Below are positions 6,544-11,589 of a stretch of DNA of 11,589 nt, piece by piece. Numbering within the stretch: the stretch's first letter is position 1; each line of letters opens with the position of its first letter. This DNA is from Atribacterota bacterium (GTDB lineage: Bacteria; Atribacterota; Phoenicimicrobiia; Phoenicimicrobiales; Stramentimicrobiaceae): positions 1-11,589 of the forward strand of contig JAQVGY010000020.1 in assembly GCA_028696495.1 (NCBI GenBank), read 5' to 3'. Made by a program: the position numbers and the translations under genes. The notes below the pieces were generated by a model. It was not told the DNA's origin. It made no database searches and saw nothing but the letters and a program-made list of their open reading frames with translations.

Positions 6544-8070
6544 TTATTTGTCTTTATAACTATTTTGTAACAACATTTTATTTATTGCCTTTAAATAAGC
6601 CTTGGTGCTGGCCTCCAAAGTATCTGTGCTGATTCCTTTGCCTATATATGAGCAGCCGTTATCTTTGATTTCAACTACTGCTTCACCCTGTGCATCTTTA
6701 CCTCTGGTTAAAGCTTTAATATAGTAATCAGATAGTTTTACCCTGGCACCCGTTATGCGGTCAATTGCATTAAATATTGCATCCACAGGCCCATCACCAC
6801 AGGCAGCATCAACGATTACCTCATTTTCTTTAACAAGCTCAACAGTAGCCGTAGGTAAGATACTGTTGCCGGTAGTGACATGGAAATATTTTAATTCATA
6901 TAAATCAGCAATATCTTCTACCAACACTTCAGACATCAAAGCCACCAGGTCTTCTGAAAAAACCTCTTTCTTTTTATCTGCCAGAATTTTAAATTGCTCG
7001 AATGATTTATTTAACTTATCCTGGTCAAGATCGTATCCCAGTTGCTCTAATCGATTTTTAAAGGCATTGCGTCCCGAATGTTTGCCTAAAACAAGCTGAT
7101 TACCTTCCAGACCAATCGTTTGCGGCTTCATTATCTCATAGGTAGAGGCATCTTTTAAAATACCTGCCTGATGTATGCCTGCCTCATGAGCAAAAGCATT
7201 TTTCCCTACAATAGCCTTATTTGGCTGTACTACAAAACCTGTTAGCCGACTTACCAATTTGCTGGTCGGGTAGATGTAAGAAGTATCAATATCAGTATAC
7301 TTTTGATAAAAATCTTTTCTGGTGTAAATAGCCATAACTATCTCTTCTAAGGATGCATTGCCGGCTCTTTCGCCAATCCCATTTATAGTACATTCAATTT
7401 GATTAACCCCATATTTTATAGATTCCAGAGAGTTTGCTACTGCTAACCCTAAATCATTGTGACAATGCACACTCATAACAACCTCATCGATATTTGTTAC
7501 ATTCTCTTTAATTCCTTTTATTAATCCGGCAAACTCTTCCGGTTGAGAATAGCCAACTGTATCCGGTATATTGATAACCGTAGCACCCGCTCTAATTGTC
7601 TCTGTAATGATATGATATAAGAATTCCGGGTTACTGCGACTGGCATCCTCAGCAGAAAATTCAACATCATGGCAATAGCTCTTTGCCAGACGGACAGCAG
7701 ACACGGCCTGTTTTAATACTTCCTGCGGTGTTTTTTCCAGCTTTAATTCCATATGTATGGGAGAGGTTGCAATAAAAGTATGTATTCTCGGCTTTCGAGC
7801 AAATTTGATAGCATCCCAGGCACATTTAATGTCCTGCTCTACTGCCCGGCATAAGGCTGCAATAATGGGCCCTTTGATATTATTAGCAATCGTTTCAACA
7901 CTATCAAAATCACCCGGAGACGATATTGGAAAACCAGCTTCAATAACATCAACTTTCATTTTTTCTAAATACCTGGCAATCTCTAACTTCTCCTGTGTGT
8001 TAAGGGATGCTCCCGGACATTGTTCCCCATCACGTAAGGTAGTATCAAAAATTTGTATTTTATCTTTCAT
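6544..8070 (-). CDS. leuA: 2-isopropylmalate synthase
   Basis: Condenses 2-ketoisovalerate with acetyl-CoA, the committed step to leucine, and is usually feedback-inhibited by leucine. At 508 residues it has the normal length of the bacterial LeuA1 class. The catalytic barrel shows FDTTLRDGEQCPGASL (8-23) with Arg13 and metal ligand Asp14, EAGFP (44-48), HTFIATSPIHMELKL (97-111), FSAEDASRS (138-146), NIPDTVGY (167-174) and HCHNDLGLA (202-210). The subdomain linker has NAFAHEAGIHQAGILKD, then LGKHSGRNAF. The C-terminal regulatory domain (about 390-505) ends with CSYIGKGISTDTLEASTKAYL, so the leucine-binding domain is intact. The ATG follows a perfect AGGAGG (8076-8081) with 5-nt spacing. It lies 74 bp after ilvN, where many operons carry ilvC. 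Having HCHND here and HGHND in CimA separates the two paralogues clearly. Confidence 0.97.
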   Translation of the reverse strand: MKDKIQIFDTTLRDGEQCPGASLNTQEKLEIARYLEKMKVDVIEAGFPISSPGDFDSVETIANNIKGPIIAALCRAVEQDIKCAWDAIKFARKPRIHTFIATSPIHMELKLEKTPQEVLKQAVSAVRLAKSYCHDVEFSAEDASRSNPEFLYHIITETIRAGATVINIPDTVGYSQPEEFAGLIKGIKENVTNIDEVVMSVHCHNDLGLAVANSLESIKYGVNQIECTINGIGERAGNASLEEIVMAIYTRKDFYQKYTDIDTSYIYPTSKLVSRLTGFVVQPNKAIVGKNAFAHEAGIHQAGILKDASTYEIMKPQTIGLEGNQLVLGKHSGRNAFKNRLEQLGYDLDQDKLNKSFEQFKILADKKKEVFSEDLVALMSEVLVEDIADLYELKYFHVTTGNSILPTATVELVKENEVIVDAACGDGPVDAIFNAIDRITGARVKLSDYYIKALTRGKDAQGEAVVEIKDNGCSYIGKGISTDTLEASTKAYLKAINKMLLQNSYKDK

Positions 8071-8075
8071 GTTAT

Positions 8076-8081
8076 CCTCCT
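8076..8081 (-). promoter_or_regulatory. leuA ribosome binding site
   Basis: Perfect AGGAGG, 5 nt before the leuA ATG and the strongest translation signal in the operon. It suggests high LeuA synthesis and new ribosome entry after the 74-bp ilvN-leuA gap, which otherwise holds only AT-rich sequence with no hairpin that I can support. Confidence 0.85.
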
Positions 8082-8144
8082 AAATAAATTATTTTATTCT
8101 TTTCTTAAATTATTATTTTTAAATCTAATATTATTTTTTGTTCA

Positions 8145-8639
8145 TTACTTTAAACCATTTTTGCTATTTTTATTAATAGCAATGGTACCGGTACGAACTA
8201 TTTCTTTAATTCCAAAGGGCTTTAATAGGTTTAGAAATCCATTTATCTTCTCTTCATCTCCCGACATCTCGATGGTCATAGTATTTCTTTCTACAAAAAC
8301 CACTTTGGCTTTAAATATTTCTACCAGCTGAATAATCTCTGAACGAACTGCCAATGAATCGACATGCACTCTAACTAAAACTAACTCTCTTTCAATGATA
8401 TTTTCTGCTGGGATATCTCTTACCCGGACAACATCTACTAACTTATTTAACTGTTTCATTACCTGCTCTAACACTTTTTCGTCACCATTTACAATAATAG
8501 TCATTCTGGAAATTCCAGGGGTTTCCGAATGGCCGACTGCTATACTATTGATATTAAAACCTCTCCTGGTAAACAAACCGGCAACTCTGGCCATTACTCC
8601 AGGCAGATCTTCTACTAAAATAGCTATAGTGTGTTTCAT
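8145..8639 (-). CDS. ilvN: Acetolactate synthase, small regulatory subunit
   Basis: Regulatory subunit that activates IlvB and gives it valine feedback inhibition. It has 164 residues, like E. coli IlvH (163). An N-terminal ACT domain (about 3-75) contains the signature from PGVMARVAGLFTRRGF to NINSI (13-33). The C-terminal ALS_ss domain (about 85-158) contains RELVLVRV and ends in ARTG-like VRTGTIAINK. Gly14 and Asn29, at positions where E. coli IlvH changes relieve valine inhibition, are both present; position 11 is Asp rather than Asn. Valine control is therefore probably kept. The start is the ATG at 8639, with AGGAG (8649-8653) 9 nt upstream. An in-frame TTG at 8648 directly abuts the AGGAG and cannot be read from it. 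The ATG comes one base after the ilvB stop, a layout typical of translational coupling. Confidence 0.96.
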   Translation of the reverse strand: MKHTIAILVEDLPGVMARVAGLFTRRGFNINSIAVGHSETPGISRMTIIVNGDEKVLEQVMKQLNKLVDVVRVRDIPAENIIERELVLVRVHVDSLAVRSEIIQLVEIFKAKVVFVERNTMTIEMSGDEEKINGFLNLLKPFGIKEIVRTGTIAINKNSKNGLK

Positions 8640-8640
8640 T

Positions 8641-10320
8641 TTAATCAACTCCTATCATTTGATTGATTGATGAATCGGGTTTTACCAGCGGGAAAATATT
8701 TTCTTCCTGAGGAATATGACAATCTATCAGCACAAATTCATTTTTACTATGTGCTTCATGTAAGATGGGAATAAGCTCTTCTCTCTTACCAACACGATAC
8801 CCTGTACCGCCATAACCTTCTACAACCTTTACGAAGTCCGGGTTACCTGCGAGTTCTGTAGAAACATACCGTTTGTCACAGAACAATTCCTGTAATTGCC
8901 TTACCATTCCCAGATAACCATTATTCATCAATATTACGATAATAGATAAACGATTATAAATCGCTGTTGCCAATTCTTGTATATTCATCTGGAAACCACC
9001 ATCACCTGTAATACAAACCACCGGTTTATTAGGACAACCTATTTTGGCACCAATAGCAGCCGGAAATCCAAACCCCATGGCCCCCAGACCACCTGATGAG
9101 ATAAAATGACGAGGGAAATTGACCTGCGTATAATGAGCAGCCCACATCTGATGCTGCCCTACATCGGTTACAATGATGGCCTCCCCCCGGAATAATTCAT
9201 TTATACTCTCCATAATAAATCTGGAATTCAGGAGAAAATTATCATTTTCCTTATACATAGGGTCCTTTTCTTTAAATCCCTTAATCTCGTTTAACCATTC
9301 AACCGGTTCTTTTTCTTCAAGATAATTATTTAATTGTTGCAGTACGTTTTTAAGATCACCCACAATAGGTATTTTTGCATAAATGTTCTTACCTATTTCT
9401 GCAGGGTCAATATCTATATGAATGACCTCCGCCTGAGGGCAGAATTTACTTAGATTTCCAGTTATCCTGTCATCAAAGCGGGTACCTAAAGCAAGAATAA
9501 GGTCTGCATTGCTGACTGATTGATTAGCAGTATACTGCCCGTACATTCCCAGCATGCCCAGAAATAGAGGGTGGTTTTTAGGAAAGCTGCTTAAGCCCAT
9601 AAAAGTATTGACTACCGGTATATTGGTCTTGCTTACTATTTTTATCAATTCAGCGCTAGCCTTACTTTTTATAACACCTCCGCCGGCAACAATTATGGGT
9701 TTCCTGGCATTCATTATTTTTATGGCCGCTGATTTTATCTGTTTAAGATGCCCTTTATATGAAGGATTGTAACCCCTTCTATTCGCTCTTTCGGGATAGT
9801 TAAAATTACATTTAGATAGCTGAATATCTTTGGGTAAATCAATCAGTACCGGGCCTGGCCTACCGGTTTTAGCTATATAAAAGGCTTCTTTTATAATTAA
9901 AGGCAGCTCTTCGATTTTTCTGGCAATATAATTGTGTTTGGTAATTGGTAGAGTTATTCCAGTAATATCAACTTCCTGAAAGGCATCATTACCTACCATT
10001 TCTGTAGGCACCTGTCCGGTAATGGCGACCAAAGGGACTGAATCCATATGAGCATTAGCCAATCCGGTTATCAAGTTTGTGGCTCCCGGACCAGAAGTAG
10101 CAATGCATACCCCTACTTCTCCGGTTGCTCTGGCATACCCATCAGCAGCATGAATGGCTCCCTGTTCATGTCTGCACAAAATATTTTTAAAGGGAATTTC
10201 TTCGTATTTCCCGAATGTATCATATAAAGGCATAATTGCTGCGCCGGGTATACCGAAGAGAACCTTTGCCTTTTCTTGTTTTAGGCATTCTACAATAATC
10301 TCAGTTCCAGTTAGTTTCAT
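8641..10320 (-). CDS. ilvB: Acetolactate synthase, large catalytic subunit, with Trp-to-Leu change
   Basis: ThDP-, FAD- and Mg-dependent synthase making 2-acetolactate from two pyruvates, or 2-aceto-2-hydroxybutyrate from pyruvate and 2-ketobutyrate. The 559 residues have three domains in the usual order: the pyrimidine-binding domain with catalytic Glu52 in CRHEQGAIHAADGYARATG, SGPGATN (76-82) and AITGQVP (99-105); the central FAD domain with GTRFDDR (279-285) and HIDIDPAEIGKN; and the ThDP-diphosphate domain with GDGGFQMNIQEL (439-450) running to NN at 466-467. GMVRQLQELF (471-480) has Leu476 (codon TTA, 8893-8895) where nearly all homologues have Trp. Pro105 in QVP, another herbicide-site residue, is retained. 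The ATG has AAAGGAA 8 nt upstream. It is the first gene after the T-box leader, and ilvN follows one base after its stop. Confidence 0.97.
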   Translation of the reverse strand: MKLTGTEIIVECLKQEKAKVLFGIPGAAIMPLYDTFGKYEEIPFKNILCRHEQGAIHAADGYARATGEVGVCIATSGPGATNLITGLANAHMDSVPLVAITGQVPTEMVGNDAFQEVDITGITLPITKHNYIARKIEELPLIIKEAFYIAKTGRPGPVLIDLPKDIQLSKCNFNYPERANRRGYNPSYKGHLKQIKSAAIKIMNARKPIIVAGGGVIKSKASAELIKIVSKTNIPVVNTFMGLSSFPKNHPLFLGMLGMYGQYTANQSVSNADLILALGTRFDDRITGNLSKFCPQAEVIHIDIDPAEIGKNIYAKIPIVGDLKNVLQQLNNYLEEKEPVEWLNEIKGFKEKDPMYKENDNFLLNSRFIMESINELFRGEAIIVTDVGQHQMWAAHYTQVNFPRHFISSGGLGAMGFGFPAAIGAKIGCPNKPVVCITGDGGFQMNIQELATAIYNRLSIIVILMNNGYLGMVRQLQELFCDKRYVSTELAGNPDFVKVVEGYGGTGYRVGKREELIPILHEAHSKNEFVLIDCHIPQEENIFPLVKPDSSINQMIGVD

Positions 10321-10330
10321 AGTTTTTATT

Positions 10331-10337
10331 CCTTTCT
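10331..10337 (-). promoter_or_regulatory. ilvB ribosome binding site
   Basis: AGAAAGG (extending to AAAGGAA) lies 8-10 nt before the ilvB ATG. Other purine-rich stretches further upstream (AAGGAG near 10382, AAAGGAAGGG near 10352-10360) have no start codon at usable spacing. Confidence 0.7.
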
Positions 10338-10432
10338 TTTTTATTCCTTACCCTTCCTTTATCCGGATAACTACTCTTCTCTCCTTATTAATTCTGTATC
10401 CTTTTTAATATAGAATAGATTTATTAATAAAA

Positions 10433-10482
10433 GACCCCAACAGAACGGTCCTTTTTTCAATAAGGAACCTTCCGCTGGGGCC
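10433..10482 (-). terminator. Second terminator-like hairpin in the ilvB leader
   Basis: The minus-strand RNA begins GGCCCCAGCGGAAGGTTCC and closes with GGACCGTTCTGTTGGGGTC around a short A-rich loop. That gives about 20 pairs with wobbles and two single-base bulges, followed by TTTTATTAATAA. It is about 110 nt downstream of the T-box terminator and 110 nt before ilvB. The U tract is modest in this direction; on the plus strand the same hairpin is followed by TTTTTT, so it could also stop antisense transcription. It may be a second attenuation point. Confidence 0.6.
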
Positions 10483-10496
10483 TTTTTTACCCACGG
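10472..10496 (-). promoter_or_regulatory. Possible antiterminator hairpin competing with the second terminator
   Basis: In the minus-strand RNA, CCGTGGG (10490-10496) can pair with CCCAGCGG (10472-10479): seven pairs with one bulged G and an A-rich loop. The second segment is part of the 5' arm of the second terminator hairpin, so the two structures exclude each other. The hairpin is much weaker than the terminator and would act only during transcription. Pairing is seen; function is inferred. Confidence 0.35.
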
Positions 10497-10545
10497 TGTA
10501 ATACGACAATTTTAATAATTATTTACGTATTCTATACCACTCGGT
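10489..10545 (-). promoter_or_regulatory. Long imperfect hairpin between the two terminators
   Basis: AATACG (10526-10531) pairs with CGTATT (10500-10505) around an AT-rich loop. Below it TGGT pairs with ACCG and ACC with GGT, separated by internal loops. Its 3' arm contains the CCGTGGG that could form the antiterminator, so it could act as an anti-antiterminator. A UGGU in the 5' internal loop faintly recalls a T-box bulge, but the flanking conserved bases are missing and I do not call a second T-box. Confidence 0.35.
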
Positions 10546-10593
10546 CCAGACTTTTTATGCAAAAACGGAACCCTAGGTATACTTCCTTAAAAT

Positions 10594-10637
10594 AAAAAAG
10601 CCGCCCCCTCGAGCCGATTTGGCTTGATAGGGACGAC
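10594..10637 (-). terminator. T-box intrinsic terminator
   Basis: On the minus strand GTCGTCCCT pairs with GGGGGCGGC, continuing past an internal loop to AGCC/GGCT, then TTTTTT (10594-10599). The 5' arm TCGTCCCT is also the 3' side of the antiterminator, so the two folds exclude each other. This is the classical switch that stops transcription when the cognate tRNA is charged. Confidence 0.93.
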
Positions 10638-10657
10638 TTTCTCGTGTTACCACCCTA
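10628..10657 (-). promoter_or_regulatory. T-box antiterminator
   Basis: TAGGG pairs with CCCTA and ACGA with TCGT, leaving the seven-base bulge TGGTAAC. UGGU in this bulge base-pairs with the free 3' end of uncharged tRNA. The pattern is the AGGGUGGNACCGCG consensus with AACACG in place of ACCGCG. Confidence 0.92.
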
Positions 10658-10865
10658 TTTCGGTAGAAAATTGGTAGTTTTCTACCCTTCGTTTGCATCA
10701 ATACTATTATTTACAAAATCAAATATAGTTTTTGGTTTAAAATTGTAATAAAGAAGTGAGATTCGGTAGCATTTGCTGCCATATTCGCACCTATTTATAT
10801 ATGGCTCTCTTTAACAAACCACTACTTACTGGCTTCTTAAAACTTGAAAAAGGTAATTGCTAATG

Positions 10866-10894
10866 ATTCTACAAATATATTCACAGTCTGTCAA
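10866..10894 (-). promoter_or_regulatory. Operon promoter, sigma-A type
   Basis: TTGACA (10889-10894) is a perfect -35 box, followed by a 17-bp spacer and TAGAAT (10866-10871) as the -10 box. The expected start near 10859 lies about 20 nt before stem I of the T-box, which is the right place for the whole leader to be transcribed. No terminator is visible between the upstream membrane gene and this promoter. Confidence 0.88.
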
Positions 10895-10996
10895 ATATTT
10901 TTTAATTTATTTTTAGGATATATGCTATTTTATATTAAAATTATCTTCATTACTATTTTTAAATTTTGGTGTTAAATTGGTATATGAGGAGTTTTT
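10895..10996. other. Spacer between the membrane methyltransferase gene and the operon promoter
   Basis: Very AT-rich. I see no GC-rich hairpin with a U tract after the methyltransferase stop codon and no reading frame longer than a few codons. Some readthrough into the T-box leader is therefore possible. Confidence 0.4.
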
Positions 10997-11589
10997 CTAA
11001 GCATTTCTGCTGATACTATATTTCCTAATAGGAAGGAAAGCGTGAACTTGTTTTTTGTATTCCAGGAACATTTCCCCAAACATTTCCTGTAAGAATATAC
11101 TCTCCCTGCTGGCTGAAAGTACCAGGAAAAAATTGATAATGATTAGAAGAGTAATGATAATTACAGATATGAAAAAGGAAAAGGGGTTATTATTAATTGC
11201 AACTATTATCCCTCCAAATATAAATATACCAATCCCTGTATATAGAGGGTGCCTGATGAGGGCATAAATACCATGTGTGATTATCCTGGTTGATGATAGT
11301 ATATGCCCCGCCCAGGTATGGTATATCCCTAAGTCTATCTTAGCTTTGGCAACCAAAAAAGAACCGCCAAAGGTAAACAAAAGTCCAATATAGCTGTACA
11401 GATAAATATCTTCCAGGTTTAATATTACATATACATAGATAAAAACAGGTATAAAATAAAAGTATTTTATAATAGAGACTATTTTTTCATTTAATAGAGG
11501 TAGCATCCCTTTTTTATTACGAAAATCGGAGATAAAGAAGGTAAATACTGCCAGACAGGCCAGTGCCAGTGCTTGAAATATTTTTAAAT
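10997..11589 (-). CDS. ICMT/PEMT-family integral membrane methyltransferase, 5' end cut by window edge
   Basis: Probable S-adenosylmethionine-dependent methyltransferase in the membrane, of the isoprenylcysteine carboxyl methyltransferase / phospholipid N-methyltransferase-like family. The substrate is unknown; bacterial members are rarely characterised. The C-terminal half has the family signature GIYALIRHPLYTG, then two hydrophobic helices, then an Arg/Glu-containing segment (SASRESIFLQEMFGEMFLEYKKQV) ending in FLP. An ATG at 11506 would give 169 residues, but the frame stays open to the window edge. It encodes a further hydrophobic helix (ALALACLAVFTFFISDF) and a basic turn, with no Shine-Dalgarno site before the 11506 ATG. 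I therefore treat the gene as partial, with its start outside. About five membrane segments are visible. It precedes the operon promoter on the same strand and is probably a separate transcription unit. Confidence 0.85.
   Translation of the reverse strand, partial: LKIFQALALACLAVFTFFISDFRNKKGMLPLLNEKIVSIIKYFYFIPVFIYVYVILNLEDIYLYSYIGLLFTFGGSFLVAKAKIDLGIYHTWAGHILSSTRIITHGIYALIRHPLYTGIGIFIFGGIIVAINNNPFSFFISVIIITLLIIINFFLVLSASRESIFLQEMFGEMFLEYKKQVHAFLPIRKYSISRNA

Larger units (their letters stand above)
10594..10838 (-). ncRNA. T-box riboswitch leader, probable leucine specifier (CUC)
   Basis: Senses uncharged tRNA and allows readthrough into ilvB and the downstream genes. Stem I is closed by AAGAAG (10833-10838) with CTTCTT (10751-10756). 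Inside are an AGTA element, GTAG/CTAC and GTTTG/CAAAT helices, and a distal GCCATAT/ATATGGC hairpin whose loop holds AGGTGCGA. On the 3' side of the specifier loop the RNA reads GAA-T-CTC-A (10764-10757), giving CUC (10758-10760) followed by the conserved purine. AUC (isoleucine) in a neighbouring frame is the main alternative. A stem II-like TTACAA/TTGTAA pairing follows, then a stem III hairpin GGTAGAAAA/TTTTCTACC (10662-10686), the T-box sequence AGGGTGGTAACACGA (10642-10656) and the terminator. The UGGU bulge fits a tRNA with discriminator A, as leucine tRNAs have. Class is certain; the amino acid is likely. Confidence 0.94.

Noticed and set aside
8640..8648. TTG at 8648 as the ilvN start
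   Set aside because: It directly abuts the AGGAG and would add MIK before the conserved opening. The ATG at 8639 has 9-nt spacing and gives the usual MKHTIAIL start.
10359..10370. 12-bp perfect palindrome TTATCCGGATAA in the ilvB 5' leader as an operator
   Set aside because: About three 12-bp palindromes are expected by chance in a window this long. It lies within the transcribed leader rather than at the promoter, and I recognise no regulator site.
10400..10520. Open frame through the second leader hairpin, from a TTG in the leader, as a leader peptide gene
   Set aside because: There is no Shine-Dalgarno site before the TTG and the frame runs through a stable hairpin. It shows no cluster of Leu, Ile or Val codons typical of ribosome-mediated attenuation.
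10489..10545. A second complete T-box in the leader
   Set aside because: Only a UGGU in a loop resembles it. There is no AGGGUGG sequence, no stem I and no specifier loop.
1..11589. CRISPR arrays, insertion sequences, tRNA or rRNA genes
   Set aside because: No regularly spaced repeats, transposase-like frames, terminal inverted repeats or tRNA-like cloverleaf sequences were seen. The window is an ordinary chromosomal biosynthetic locus.

Overview
This window is a leucine/isoleucine/valine biosynthesis operon read entirely from the minus strand, so transcription runs from high to low coordinates. The DNA is AT-rich and most genes have strong Shine-Dalgarno sites. It combines a T-box leader with a Leptospira-type citramalate synthase and a short archaeal-type LeuC/LeuD isomerase. 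That suggests a low-GC, probably anaerobic bacterium of Bacillota or a related T-box-using lineage such as Atribacterota. The assignment is inference; no rRNA or other marker gene is present.

Layout in order of transcription. At 11589-10997 is the 3' part of an integral-membrane methyltransferase of the ICMT/PEMT family, entering from outside the window. At 10894-10866 is a good sigma-A-type promoter (TTGACA, 17 bp, TAGAAT). It is followed by a leader of about 540 nt. The first part is a T-box riboswitch (about 10838-10594) with a probable CUC leucine specifier, T-box bulge, antiterminator and intrinsic terminator. The second part is an independent set of hairpins (10545-10433) that looks like another attenuator. 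The genes follow: ilvB, ilvN, leuA, cimA, leuC, leuD, leuB, a DUF456-type membrane protein gene, and ilvD, which runs off the window at base 1.

How the genes work together. IlvBN makes 2-acetolactate and 2-aceto-2-hydroxybutyrate. IlvD dehydrates the dihydroxy acids after the IlvC step, but ilvC is not in the window. LeuA starts the leucine branch from 2-ketoisovalerate. CimA condenses pyruvate with acetyl-CoA to citramalate. LeuCD and LeuB can then process both 2-isopropylmalate (to leucine) and citramalate (to 2-ketobutyrate, for isoleucine), so isoleucine can be made without threonine deaminase.

Most notable points: (1) the large acetolactate synthase subunit has Leu476 where the family normally has the tryptophan that sets 2-ketobutyrate preference and herbicide sensitivity; (2) the CimA pyruvate pocket has Trp where the Leptospira enzyme has Tyr144; (3) LeuB is divergent, with RENTEDFY replacing the RELTGG-type motif; (4) a second attenuator-like module lies downstream of the T-box; (5) a DUF456 membrane protein gene sits inside the operon.
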